Below are positions 46,241 to 58,383 of a stretch of DNA of 64,000 bases, piece by piece. Each line of letters opens with the position of its first letter. Positions within the stretch are counted from its first letter, which is position 1. Position numbers and translations under genes: made by a program. The stretch spans positions 14,180,639 through 14,244,638 of the forward strand of contig NW_004454171.1 in assembly GCF_000283155.1 (NCBI RefSeq), given 5' to 3'. Under the pieces are notes generated by a model, which was given only the letters and a program-made list of their open reading frames with translations, was not told the origin of the DNA and did no database searches. Source of the DNA: Ceratotherium simum simum. Lineage: Eukaryota > Chordata > Mammalia > Perissodactyla > Rhinocerotidae.

Positions 46241-48974
46241 CAAAAAGGATGCCTGCCTTCTAGGCAAGGCAAAAATAGTGCCAAACACTGTGTGTCCTTT
46301 CAGCCTCTGAGATGCTTACCATGTTCTCGTAAGAGCTGAATTTGAGATTCAGGGAGAAGGAGGCACTCTCTGTGGTAGAAGTAATACTTTGGCTTGAGAA
46401 CTCTTTTTCTCTCTCCTTTGTCTTGACTGTGAACCTGTCTCTTAAGTCTAGCTCAGTCACAGATGAGACTGATGTCCAGTCTAAAGTGGGCAATGAGTCC
46501 TTGCAATTACGTGATAAAGTGGGTACAGAAAGTTCAAGTGCAAAATGCAGAGTGATTTTTCTTCAAAGTTAATGAAAAATATTTTTAAGTCAGACTATAC
46601 TGTCACAGAAAGTATGTAAGTAAAAAAAGTGAAACTTATAATGTACCCAGCTGGCCATATACTGAACTGAGAAGCCCCAAGTGGACACAGGGAAATTACT
46701 TCCTGAACACCCGTCTCTCCAGATAAGAGCTTTAGCCTGTCCCCATTTGGCAAATGGAGCTGGGTGGAGGACAGGAGCCAACTGCCAATTGTCAACTGTG
46801 TTGTATCCAAATTGAGTAAACCACGGGGGTTTACTCTCTTTTTTAATGTAATTTTTAAAAGTTTACATTTACCTGCCACTCCTAAGAATGAATCAGACAT
46901 GTAATGTAATGGTGTACAGATAAGTTTTGAGGATGATGTTTTATGAAAATTACTTTTGAGTCATATTCTTTGTGAAAAAACTAGTTTCTGAGGCTATTTG
47001 GTGACTTAAAAAATTGACATTTCCTTTTGGAGTCATAGGTAACAAATTATAAATTTACTCTAAAAAAGAACTTAATACATTTTCAGACAAGGAAAGATGC
47101 ATGTAAATAGTGAATTACACATACTCTAAAGCCTTCAAAAAGTTTGTGGAAGTTCGCAGTTTATGACTATAGAGTGGCAGACTCATTGAGAGAATGGCCT
47201 CTTTCAATGGATTGTGCCTTTTTTTTGGTCATGCAAACTTGTACATGTATTTTATGAAGTGATAATACAGTTAGTATCTAATGTTCCTAATTTATGCAAT
47301 TGGATATTTCATAAATGGGTTTTCTGCATGCAAGCATTTGTACACATTAATATTTATGCAAGTATTCAAATCAATGCAAGGGCATCTGTCTGAGTATGTG
47401 ATAAAAATATGCATATGCATGAACATTTGTACCAGGGGGTGAGTCCCCAAAGTTAGCGACTGCTGAGGTTACAGCTTTCAACTTTTGTCCTTTTGACAAA
47501 ATTTCCTTGACTAGCAAAGGCATGCAGAGAAATAACGTAAGCCCTAATATTGACAAATAAAATAGTTTTGTTGAACTGTTTTTAATAGGTGTGAATGACA
47601 AGTCTTTAATCAGCAATGTGATTTTTAGAAAATGGAGTATTTTAGAATATGTAGCGGTTTTCACGAAGAGCATTTATTCTAATATTTTGCCAGTAAAAAG
47701 AACACACTGTTAGAACATACTGTTATTAATGAAATAATTTTTGTCAGAAATATTTCATTTCTTTATTATTTTAGCTTGAATCTGACCCCTGGAAATAATT
47801 GACTCAGTCAGTACGGGGCTTTCTTTGCCTTTTTTCGGGATGCATATGACAATGTAAACGATGACAGAACTGAGGGGTGAGTTGGGTGGAGAAGAAGGTT
47901 CTGATTTCAAGTCCTTCATGGTCACTGTTGATATGCGTGCCCATGTCATCTCAGATGATTCTGGCTTCTGAAATCGTTTCCGGGCTGGAAAGCCTGGGTG
48001 TCTGGGGTCCAGCCTCCCACGGCAAGCTTAGGAGCCTCCCCTAGCAGACCTGGACGTTTCTAGGGCCCTGCCTTGGAGCCCAGGGGTTGAGAGTCCCCAC
48101 TGCGTGGTGACCTACTGAACCCCACCTGCATCTTTGTCACTCTAAGGGAAAATCTCTCTTTGATCTCTTTCTACTTCTGATCCTGCTTCATCTGTTAATT
48201 AGGCTCAATGGGCAAAGTGTTTCTCTTCATTTATAAACTTATTTGTTGGTAAATTTCCAGTCCCCCATGTTAACAGTTCATGATAGGACAAGAATAAACA
48301 GAGTTGATTCTGAAATATCAATTTTGCAGTTTAAAGATGTGTGAAAGATTTCTTTTTTTGCATTCCATTTCTGAGGAATTTAAAATCCACCAGCTGTTTA
48401 GAAGGGATTGGGAATTATGGTGTGTCTGTTGTGCTCAAGCAGCATCTTCCCAGTGAAATTTTGGTTAGCTGATTTTAAGCTGAAATGCCAGGGAATTAAT
48501 TTTTTTTCTTACGGGAATGGAAAGGTTGAGAAAATTATGAATGACTTGGGTGTGAATTTGAAAGGAACTGATTGCTCAGAGTTATACTGTCCTTTCTCAA
48601 AGCCCAAATAGTACTTATCTTCCATGATTAACTGGGTGAAGGTACAGGTTTTTGTTTCTGCGTTTCATATGTAGAAGGCAAGGCTATCACTATTCCTGTG
48701 ACAGAGATGGCTGGTTAAAATGTTCTAGATCTCTAATGGGCATGGTGTGTTGCCTATTTTGAATGTTTTCCAGTTACGTCATTTGAGGCAGGCCCTATGG
48801 TGTAGAGATTGGGGCCTGGATCACATATGCTTCTGTGTGTTGGAGGAGGCTCAGAACCATTTGCAAGGAGGATTTTGTCTTTCTTGTTGGTATTTACGTG
48901 GTCTACCTCTAAGCAGAGGCCATTTGTTTAGTCTCAAGGCAGAAGGGGTATCAAGTGTAGAAATTTTGTGGTAG
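46241..48974. other. Intron, nothing recognised
   Basis: Mostly AT-rich. A small exact hairpin (gagtaaacc / ggtttactc, 46814-46822 and 46828-46836) is present. A GC-richer patch lies at about 47960-48130. No gene seen. Confidence 0.4.
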
Positions 48975-50460
48975 GAAGGAGTTTGGTGTATTGTTGGCAT
49001 GGTAAGAAGGCTAGATTGGGCAAAGGGGAAAGTGGTGGTATAGGATGTAGGAAGAGAGACTAGGCAGGGCCATGATAAGTGTCGAGATTTTACTGTCACT
49101 ACAATGGAAGCCATTGAAAGTTTTAAAGTAGGGGTGTAACACAATTTGATTTACATTTTCAAAAAGATTACCTTGGCTGATGTGTGGAAAAAATGGATTG
49201 CATGCCAAGAATGAACACAGGGAATAATTTTGGGAGGCAGATTTATGGGAGAGACCAGGCAGGGCCATGATAAGCATTGAGATTTTACTGTTACTACAAT
49301 GGAAGCCATTGAAAGTTTTAAAGTAGGAGTGTAACACAATTTGATTTACATTTTCAAAAAGATTACCTTGGCTGATGTGTAGAAAAAATGGATTGCATGG
49401 GGCCAAGAATGAAAACAGGGAATAATTATGGGAGGCAGATATGGTGGTTTGGACTAAGCTGAAGGCAATAGAAATGGAGAAAGAGGACGATTTCAAGTTT
49501 TATTTTGGAGATAGGGCTCCTTCAGCTTCATGCTAAAGAATGAAATCTTGAGAATGAGGGAGCAGAGAAAACAGAGATGTTTCCTAAATTTTGGTTCTCA
49601 CAAATGGGTGAATGGTGTGGCCATTTAACTTAGAGGAGGAAGACTAGAGAAGGAAGCAGTGGGAGGTAGAAATTCTGTTTGGTTAGATATGGACATCCAA
49701 GTGGAGATGACCAATAAGCTGTTCTCTCTATAACATGAAGCTCTGGGGAGAGAGCAGAGAGGGAGGTATGAATTTGAGAGAGTCACCAGCACCTAGATGG
49801 TATTTCCAGCCCTGGAATTAGCTGAGGTCACCTAGGGAGAAAGTAGAGATGAGAAGAGAGGCCAGGACCAAGCCCTAAGCTATCCAACCTTTAGAGATCT
49901 GATAGAAGAGAAGGAACCAGTGAAGGTGGGTCTAGTGAGATGAATTAAGTGAATTCATACCTAGTGACTTAAGGTAAATTAGGAAACAGAAACCAAAGAC
50001 GCAGGCATTTTTATAAAGGACAGTGGTCAACTAGCAGATGCTGCTTGAGGGCTCAAATAAAGGGAGGACATTGAGATGCTCATTAAATTTGGCACCATCA
50101 AGGGAGTTGCTGACCTGCGAGAGTGGTTTCAGTGGAGTGGTGGGGAGGCAGGCCAGGTTGGAGTGGGGGGTGATGAACTGGAAATAATGAATAGAGGTAA
50201 CTTGTTCAAGAACCAGTTACCTATGAAGGGCAGCAAAGAAGGAGTTGGAGGTGGAGGTAAAATTAAGATCAAAAGATTTTTGTTGTTGTATTTGTCATTT
50301 TGTTTGCTTGTTTCGTAGGGGGACTATCAAGCATGTTTGAATTAACATTGATGGAATTGATCCAGTGGAGTAGGAGAAACTGGTGATGCAGCAGAGAGGG
50401 CTAACAGCAGGAGGATGATGGTGGGGATGGAATTCAAAGCACAAGTGTAGGGGTTGGCCT
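48975..50460 (-). mobile_element. L2 LINE, long antisense fragment
   Basis: The antisense L2 body runs through aggcagggccatgataag, aatggaagccattgaaagtt, atggacatccaagtggagat, gcacctagatggtatttcca and gatccagtggagtaggagaa. It covers more of the family than any other copy here. It contains the 195-bp tandem duplication at 49052-49441. The 161-codon minus frame at 49011-49496 falls in this L2 and repeats its own peptide because of the duplication. Confidence 0.85.
49052..49441. repeat. 195-bp tandem duplication inside L2
   Basis: The unit running from the gagagac-caggcagggcc region to ttgggaggcagat occurs twice, about 49052-49246 and 49247-49441, offset 195 bp. Shared blocks include cattttcaaaaagattacct and ttggctgatgtgt. 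The copies differ at about a dozen positions, for example gtgtcgag versus gcattgag and ggggtgt versus ggagtgt. Confidence 0.95.
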
Positions 50461-50785
50461 TTGATAGGATCCAGGAGGATTTTTTCTATTGTACCAGGAG
50501 GGAAAGCAGCAAGTTTGTATTTAGTTACAGGTGGGTTTATGGTTGGTGGCAGGAAGGCGAGGGAGTCACAATGGGTTGCTTCCACTTTCTAGAGATATGC
50601 ATTGTGAGCTCTGCTTTTCCACTGCCTTTCTCTAATCTCCTTTTTCTCGGTCCTTAAGAATTGGTTCTGCGCAACTCCAGTCTCAACTCAATCACACATC
50701 CTGTGTATGTCCAAGTCCTCCTGGGGGTGTCTGTAAGCAAGGACGAAGCTGGGCTCAGAGGGAGCCTCAGAGTTTTTCTTTTACC
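50461..50785. other. Intron, possible end of the L2
   Basis: No recognised gene. Some text may continue the L2. Confidence 0.35.
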
Positions 50786-51275
50786 TGAGCACTGAGCTGT
50801 CCAGTACAGTAGCCACTGGCCACGTGTGTCAGTTGAGTACTTGAAATGTGGCTAGTGCAACTGAAAAATTGAACATTTAATTTTATTTAATTTAAACTTA
50901 AAGATTGCTACTCGATTCAGTTATTGGAAAATGTTTACTATGTTCGGGACAACATATATATGTAAATCTACTTTTTCAACTACACCAGGTATCTCTGATA
51001 AAATTTAGCATCTGGATTGAGATGTGCTGGCAGTGTAAATTGTACCCTAATTTTGAAGATTTGGCTAAAAAAACATGTAAACGATCTTGCTAAAAATTTT
51101 ATATTGATTACATGTTGAAATGATAATAATTTGGATATGTTGAGTTAAACTATATTGATAAATTAATTTCACTTGATTTAAAAAATTTTTTCTTTTAAAA
51201 AGTAGCTACTAGAAAAGTTAAAATTAATATGTGGCTCGCATCATATTTCTACTGGGTGGCACTGTCTTAGAGGCA
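50786..51275. mobile_element. DNA transposon relic, probably hAT-Charlie type
   Basis: The left end gagctgtccagtacagtagcc and the right end tactgggtggcactgtctta are imperfect inverted repeats. Internal text such as ttgaaatgtggctagtgcaa, gattacatgttgaaatgata and tatgtggctcgcatcatatt is characteristic of a common non-autonomous mammalian DNA transposon. It is AT-rich in the centre and non-coding. Confidence 0.65.
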
Positions 51276-51344
51276 TATATTAGGTCAATATATTTTAGGT
51301 CTATACTAGGTCATGCCTATCTAGGAGCAATCCATGTCACAAGG

Positions 51345-51470
51345 AGCAGTGACAGTTTAGGTAACACGGCCTCAGAGAGTTGATGCTACTTGCTTAAGGT
51401 CTCAAGGCTGCAAAACTGGGACTTGAGCCCTGGCTCTCTGGCTGCCTGCAGGCTGTGCCCTGGACCATAC
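51345..51470 (-). mobile_element. MIR SINE fragment, antisense
   Basis: cagagagttgatgctacttgc, ttaaggtctcaaggctgcaa, aactgggacttgagccctgg and gcctgcaggctgtgccctgg follow the antisense MIR left half. Confidence 0.75.
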
Positions 51471-51974
51471 GCCACATGGAAGTCATTTTGTGCATTCTTT
51501 CGCTTGAGTTATTCTGTGTTTACACTAGCAAATGATATTTACATGGACACTTAAAGGACAGAAGTTGGTTTTTAACTCAGGCCGTTGAAATGACGACTCT
51601 CAGGGTACGGTTTTAATGTACTGTTACTGACTTTGCTTTGATTGACTGAGGATACACAGTTTATAGTTAGGCCCCTCCCTGCCCTTGAACTAAAGGACTA
51701 ACAGTCAAGTCTTTCATGTTTCTTATTTATACTGACGATGACCACCGTCTGCTCCGTGCCCTGGATCTGCTATCACCAAGGGCTGGTATGCGCTCAGTGC
51801 ATTATTCCCTATTTGGTGAAACTCTCCTTTTGTCTTGAGATAGTTAAGCTTTCATTAAGAATACTTGTGAAGAAAAGATTTATTTATTTTTTTGAGGAAT
51901 AATTTAAAGTTAATATAAATTTTAAAGGGTTACATTGAAGTTTATGATCTACTACAATGTTCTGTGGCATCTGA
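51471..51974. other. Intron, nothing recognised
   Basis: No recognised gene or repeat. Confidence 0.4.
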
Positions 51975-52330
51975 AGGTCAGTGCCTCCCAAACTGAATTT
52001 GTTATCCATTCCTCTTATTCTTCTTCATTCCCTGTCTTATTTAGTGTCACCACCAGACATCCTGTCGCCAAAGTCAGAAACCTCAGTCATCTTCAACTCC
52101 TGCTCTTCTATCACCCCAGCATGTAGTCATCAGTCATGTTGAAGTGACTCTCCAGGTCTTGCCACTCTCTCTCTTCCTTTCTTTCCACCCACTGCCTCTG
52201 CCTAGTTCAAACCTTCCACATCTCGCACTTTTCTTCTTGCTCCCATTCACTTGTGATTGTTGACTCATTTATCTTCCCACTCACCTGTGATCTCTTTCAG
52301 GAGAGGGGCTTCTGTCTCTTTCTTCTTTGA
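51975..52330 (+). mobile_element. L2 LINE fragment, sense
   Basis: aacctcagtcatcttcaact, cctgctcttctatcacccca and ctccaggtcttgccactctc follow the sense L2 ORF (region with ggcgtcatccttgactcc ... caagtcctg). Highly diverged. Confidence 0.6.
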
Positions 52331-53874
52331 GATTTGAGGTCTTAGCTGAGAGCTTGTGCTGTTGACAGGTTGTGTTTCTCTCTTCACATGCTTTCTTTTC
52401 TCCCTCACCCTGAATACTGTTAGCCAAGCTAACTCAGCATACCTCTTCAGCTGGATGCACAGTAGGCAGCAATGCTGCAGGCCCTTGCTGAATGCAAGAT
52501 CACACGCTGTACCCGTGTACCTGCTTGGGTCACGTGGATCCAGTGAAAATCCCTTGCTGGCTACTCCAGCTAAAGAGGGGCAGATTTCTTTCCTGGAGTC
52601 TAAGTCTTGTAGTAATAAGTCCGTGAAGAATAGAATAGGATAGAAATCCCTGGAATATGATATCTAATACTCAATAACCTTGGGACAAACTGTGGATAAT
52701 TTTCATGTAGGCGTGTAGGCAACATTTGGCTCACTGTTTATGAGCCAAAGCTTGCAATAAGAAACTTAAAAAAAAAAAAAAGAGTAAAAAGGGACTATAA
52801 AAGCACCAGGATTTCATGTAATCAAATCACAAGTTTAAGTCCTCTTTGAAAAATTAGTCAAGTTTCATAAGGATAGCCAAAGAATCCGATTAATACGAAT
52901 TATGCCTAAAGCTCCATGTTACCACGTTACTTCAGCAATTACTTTGGATCTCTCTCCAAATGGGATATAATTTCAGAAATGAGTGTGTATGCATCCTGCC
53001 CCTGGTGAAAGGGAGCAGTTATTTCTGTCTGTAATGTAGCAACAAGATGCCAGTAGCTACTCGGGCAATTTTCTGTGCATCTGATGAAGAGATATCGGTA
53101 TTTTTATATGGCATATTGGATTTCATAAGTGGTAGAATGGAGAGTTTTAGTTAAACAAAATGTTCTTTTCTGCTCTTTCTCAATTTACTAGCGGCAAGTC
53201 TCAGAATGGTGGGTCCCTGTGTTACAAATACCCGTTTATGAATGACCCATACCTGCAGGCAGCTGCCCACCCCTCTCAGTCCGCCTACTGAATAAGAGCA
53301 TTGTGAAAAATCTCAGAACTTGTGAAGAGTGGGTGGACTTTTAACTAGAGGAAAAGAAGAAACTGCTAAAAATACCCGTTAGAGGAAGCTCTCTCTGCCT
53401 GGATCCTCTGACATGGCTCAATAGTCAATATGGTTGACCCTCAACTCAGATTTCTGTGCTCCTGACACCTTCTCTTCTGCCTCATTTTGTTGTTAAAATT
53501 TTGTTATTCTCCCTGGAATTCCAATAATTGGATTCAGCTTAGTTAATAAACATCTTTTCTAAATGTGAGAGTTCAGGACTTGTCAGTAATTCGTATAATA
53601 ATTCGTGTGAATCAGATTGCTTTCTTCAAGTTAAAGTCCTTGAGGTCAGCCACTCTGAAAGTGGCGGTAAGTATGTTTGGTGGAGAGAGGAAGCCTGTGC
53701 TCTTGGAGGATGGACACTGTGGGGGGAAGGGGAGGGAGCAGAACCAGTCGATAGAAAGTGAAGAGCTTGGAGAAGCTGTACAGTGAGGACAGGAAACGTT
53801 GGGGTTTGAAGTATTGGGTTGTAAGAAGGGAAAGACAAACTTTCACCTTTTCAGAATGTTCCTAGGAGCCATCC
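52331..53874. other. Intron, nothing recognised
   Basis: No gene supported. An A-run lies at about 52768-52781. Confidence 0.4.
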
Positions 53875-54190
53875 TAATTTTGATATAAATGGTACATCCG
53901 TACAATGGGATATTCTGCAGCCATCAAAGAAACAAGGTGGACTTATGGTTAAAAAGAAAGTGCAAAACAGGCTGTACTGTACCCTCTCATTTCTGTGTAT
54001 AAATGTGAAAGGTTATATATGCATATACGTGTGTTGGTTTGCATGAGTATATGCAGAGAGTGTTTCTGAAAGAAATGTAATAAACAGTAATTTTGGCTGC
54101 CTCTGGGAAAGGAGCCTGGGGACTTTGTTTTTGCAATTTTTTGGGTGCAGTTTGAATTTTTGTCTACATTTTTTAAATTAAAAAGAAAGA
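53875..54190 (+). mobile_element. Old L1 fragment, sense
   Basis: aaatggtacatccgtacaat, gggatattctgcagccatca and aagaaacaaggtggacttat match the sense L1 ORF2 3' end and 3' UTR. The piece ends in an A-rich tail. Confidence 0.8.
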
Positions 54191-54599
54191 ACTAGTTAAA
54201 AGTTTTCTAGGATTACTCTTACCCTTATTAGGAGAGTTGGTTCGGGGTGAGGGGAGGGAGGAGAGGGGAGGGAGGAAGTAGGAGGGGGCAGATAATCTCT
54301 TTGTCCTTCTTTCTTCTGAGTCACAAAGCTGGGGGTTCTTGTACCCCAGGACTCCTCTAGTTTTATTACCTCAGCGGATTATGGTTAAATAAGCTTTTCT
54401 GGGCTGACCTGGAACTGAACTACTATTTATAATCTCTTTCTATGGGGAACACTCCACAGTGTTCCAGAGAGCATGCTAAACTAAATTGCTTCCACCCATT
54501 CTCTCTCAATTTCATGTCTATTACTTTCCTTTTTTTTTTTTTTTTTTAAAAAAAAAAAGGACTTTAGACTTATTCCGGGAGGCCCTATTCATCCACATT
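54191..54599. other. Intron with a purine-rich tract and a T/A-run palindrome
   Basis: A purine-rich run (gggtgaggggagggagga ...) spans about 54244-54292. At 54530-54558 eighteen T are followed directly by eleven A, flanked by cc and gg. No gene seen. Confidence 0.6.
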
Positions 54600-54815
54600 C
54601 TCACTCATCTCATCAGAAATGACAAAAACACTGTATGTGGTTATGTGCTTGGAAACCTGCTGGGTTTTTAGTTTGTTTTGTTTTTTTTCCAACAAGATAC
54701 CATGTTTTGCACTTTCTTTTCCAACTAGCTTGTAAGTTTTTCTGAGAAAGGGCGGTACCTTTTATTTGTTTGCATGCCGAGTGGAGAGCTATAGACATTC
54801 AATAAATATTTGTTG
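54600..54815 (+). mobile_element. L2-like 3' end, sense
   Basis: actagcttgtaagtttttctg, agaaagggcggtacctttta and the tail attcaataaatatttgttgg resemble the L2 terminus. Confidence 0.65.
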
Positions 54816-54917
54816 GGTCAGCAGGTTAAGGTGTGGGTGCTTAAGCAGATTGGTCACTGTAAGCTGTCACAGAGAAAACCTTCATGGCCTCAGAGACACT
54901 GTGGGAAGGACTTGAAT

Positions 54918-55130
54918 CTAGCACCTCAGTGATGGCACTATTGACGTCTTAGGCCAGATAATTCTTTGTTGTGGGCCATTGTCCTGTGCATTATAGGACG
55001 TTTAGCGGCATCCCTGGTCCCTAGCTACTAAATGCCAATCTGAACCCCCAGTCGGAACAATCAAAAAAGTCTGTAGACGTTGCCAAATGTCCCCATTTGG
55101 GGGCATAATTGCCCTACTTGACAATCCCTG
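54918..55130 (-). mobile_element. MER20 DNA transposon (hAT-Charlie), antisense, full length
   Basis: ggcactattgacgtcttagg, ccagataattctttgttgtg, cctgtgcattataggacgtt, tagcggcatccctggtccct and cagacgttgccaaatgtccc-like text follow MER20 end to end, about 213 bp. It ends cttgacaatccctg. Confidence 0.9.
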
Positions 55131-56224
55131 ATTTGGAGTGGTATTGAATTTGCTATTCAGTGGCCAAAAATTGTTCTCTGTTGAGAGAGAAGTCTTCAAA
55201 TCTTGGAGACCTAGAGGTGGGGGCAAAGTGAAGCTTCTGAAAGCTTGCTAATGCTTTTGTGCAGAATTAGAAAAGGTGCCCCTCTGGGCAGATAAATCAG
55301 AAAAGGGCCAGGGAAGGAAGTGTAGGCTGGATCATCCTCTGTTTGTCCCCTCCTGTCATTTCTGCTGGGGTTTTGGATATGAAGAGTTCCTACGGCTTGG
55401 AAGTAAGTCCGGAAGACTACCTCAGTCGGTAGATAAGAAGTTCTTGGAGTCAGTACCCGTGGGAAAGCATAAAATGACAGAGTTGACTGCCTTCAGCATT
55501 AAATCAGCTGTGCTGTTGTCGCTTCCCAATAGCATATCAAGAAACCACTTCCCGATTCATCTGGATAAGAGGCAGATTAAGCTTCGCAGAGGCCTTCATC
55601 TGACAACTGTTTCTGGAACGTCTGCTGTGGGCCAGGAGGAAAAATGCTCTTCTCCACCCCACCCTTATTTCTGTCTGAATCATTCTATTTCTGTGCGTTT
55701 GGTCTGATCGTTTCATTTTACATTATTCAGAATCTTTCTTATCAGCACAAAGTCTTCTCTTTTCTTGCTCCTCTTAATGTACTTGCTTTCTGAAGGACCA
55801 GTTATAATTAAAAGGAAGAAGAAGACCAGTCAAAGAGATGGCTAGAATTTTCAGAATAATCCTTAGCTGCGTGTCAGGGCTCCACGAGTGCACACACGCT
55901 GGGCCGCATTCTGGAGGCCCCCCTCGGCTCTTCTTACATTTATAAGTTATCCTACCATACATTGGTGCATCAGCTGCCAAGGCAGTTTGTAGAATCTCCT
56001 TCCCTGGAGGTCTTTAAAAATAGAACTAAATACCCATCTGTCCAGAATGGTTTTGGTGCAGTCCTGCTGATTAGAAGGAGTAGGCTAGATTTTTCTGTCA
56101 AGGTTCGTTCCAGTCTTGAGTGCTCTTAAATGGATCGCTTTGCTTTTTGGTGGTGGGGGGAGGGATGTAAAGTGACACTCTGTGAATTTATTGCTGTATC
56201 ACCGTCCACATCCTGCTGAAGTAG
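55131..56224. other. Intron, nothing recognised; holds the longest non-repeat open frame
   Basis: A 143-codon plus-strand frame (55276-55707) is open, but I recognise no domain and see no splice or codon evidence for it. Otherwise unique sequence. Confidence 0.35.
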
Positions 56225-56445
56225 AATAACTCGCATCTTTCTCATGGTTTTAATGTTTCTGAAGCACTTGGTGCCTTTGGAGCCTCGCAACAACCCTGTG
56301 AGGTAGGTGGGGCCCTTCCTTGGGACCCTGTGGCACAGAAGAGTCAGCAGGGCACACGGATGTTCAGCTGTTGGCCCAGTGTCACGGCCGGGCTGGTGCA
56401 GAGTGGGAGACGCCATTTCTGGCTGTTGGCTCTCCAGGTTCATGC
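56225..56445 (-). mobile_element. MIR SINE, antisense
   Basis: agcctcgcaacaaccctgtg, aggtaggtggggcccttcc and tggcccagtgtcacggccgg follow antisense MIR. It is GC-richer than its neighbours. Confidence 0.75.
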
Positions 56446-56654
56446 TCTTTTCCCTGGACTCTTGTGCTTCTTTGTGTTTGTGCGTTTTGCTCTGTCGTAT
56501 GGTGTCCAGACATGATTTGGAGCCGTAAAATTAAAAAAGAAACAATTTTTGAAACCTACTGGGAAGACTATTACCTACTCTAGTTTCCCTTCCAAAGCAG
56601 TACATTTTCATGTAAAATTGTTGTAAGGGTTATTGCTAACCTCACGCTCACACG
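56446..56654. other. Intron, short unique stretch
   Basis: No recognised gene. Confidence 0.35.
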
Positions 56655-56796
56655 AGTACATACATATACATTTATATATGTATATATATGTGTATATATA
56701 TGTGTTTGTGTGTGTATATGTGAACAGAGGAGTGTGTGTATTTATGTATATGTGTATATATAGGTATAGCAGTGTGTGTGTGTGTGTGTGTGTGTG
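56655..56796. repeat. Compound TA/TG microsatellite
   Basis: tacatacatatacatttata, tatatatgtgtatatatatg and a terminal (TG) run of about 12 units at 56772-56795. It is interrupted by gaacagaggag. Confidence 0.9.
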
Positions 56797-57214
56797 AATT
56801 TGTCCTTATTTTTCTAATTTCACTTTAAACCTGAAAAATTTGCCATGGATCAGCACTACTCTGTATTCTCTTAACAGTTTAGATAAACTCTCAACATTTG
56901 GTTCCTCTATTAGGAAAAGGCATAAATTCGCTTTCTCAGTGATTGTCTCAGACTGTTCATAAACATAGAATGAAACAGTTTTTCTAATATTTTGATTACT
57001 CCTTTTTATTGGGTTGTCATTACTTCTAGACATTTTCAGTGGACAGAGGTAGTAAACACATATTTTTTTAGAAAGAGAAAAATATAGTATTTAAATAACC
57101 TTATTAGTACTAAATATGCTGAATGCAGCATATTGAAATAGTAGAAAGAATTCTTTTTTGTGTGGTTATGCTACTTAATTTGATGTACAGTTAGGTCCAT
57201 TTATTTCAGTTTGA
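56797..57214. other. Intron, nothing recognised
   Basis: AT-rich unique sequence. Confidence 0.35.
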
Positions 57215-58337
57215 TTTTGGAGGTTGCGTTATTTTTGTCTTTTTGAGTTACTTATATTTTTTAATTATATAAAATGTTTACATGATTTTCCAAAATCAAA
57301 ACTATGAAATGAAGAACATTGGGAGAGATCTCACTTTTCTCTCCATTTCTTCCTTCCTGTTTTGTCCCTTTGTTGATAAAAAGTATTTTGTTTTTTCCTT
57401 TTTATGAGTTTTTGTTCATCCTTCCTTCATTTCTTTTTGAATATGTAAGTTGATGTGTATGTATAGCATATGTTATTCCCTTTCTCACCCAAATGGTAAC
57501 ATTCAGTACGCACTCTTCTGTACTTTGCTTTTTTTCTTTATTGATGTATCCTGGAAATCACTCCATAACAGTATATGGAGATCTGCCTTGTGGAACTGAC
57601 AGCTCCATTGTGTGGCTGGACTATAGTTTATTTAACCAGTCCCTTGTTGTTGGACATTTGGGTTATTTCCAGTCTTTTGCTATTATTAGTGTTGTAATGA
57701 ATTGTCTTGTACATATATAATCTCATATTTTTTACCAGGACTTTTGGGAATTGATTTTTATAAGGGGAACTGATGGATCAAAGAGTAAATGCATGTGTAA
57801 TTTTGCTAGATATTGCCAAATTCACCTCCATTGGGGTTGAACAATATTGTGTTCCCAACAGTAACATGTGGGAGGTATCATTTCTCCACAGTCTCACCAA
57901 CAGAGTATGTTGTAAGCTTTTGGAGTTTTTGCTACTTTGAAAGGTAAAAAATGGAATCTCATGTTTTTTAATTTGTGTATCACATCATTAGTGAAATTGA
58001 GCACCTTTTCTTATGCTGAGGACCATCTGTATTTCTTTTTTTCTGTCAACTGTGTGTTCATCTTTTGTGCTTATTGGGTTGTTGATCTTTTCCTTCTCAG
58101 TTTTTAGAAGTTCCTTATGTATTAGGGCTATTATTCCTTCATGATAGGTTGCAATTTCTCCCCGTACTATCTTTATTTTGCTTACTGTGTTTTATGTACG
58201 TTTTAGATTATTGTTCATTTTTATGTAGTCAAATTTATTTTTACTTAGTTGTTCTTTTCCCATTGATTTTGGATTTTGTGTTAGGAATGGTTTCCCACTC
58301 CCAAGTTATAATTTCTCCCTGTTTTCTTCCATGGTTT
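57215..58337 (-). mobile_element. Old L1, antisense, part before the nested insertion
   Basis: tgatgtatcctggaaatcac, tggactatagtttatttaac, ggacatttgggttatttcca, gatattgccaaattcacctc and ttagaagttccttatgtatt are antisense L1 3' UTR and ORF2 sequence, heavily mutated. It resumes at 59795 after the young L1. Confidence 0.9.
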
Positions 58338-58352
58338 CCAATTTTACGTTTA

Positions 58353-58383
<31 letters not shown>

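Noticed and set aside
49011..49496. 161-codon minus-strand frame with an internal peptide duplication
   Set aside because: It lies in an L2 copy and the duplication is the 195-bp DNA duplication; 195 is a multiple of three, so the frame persists by arithmetic.
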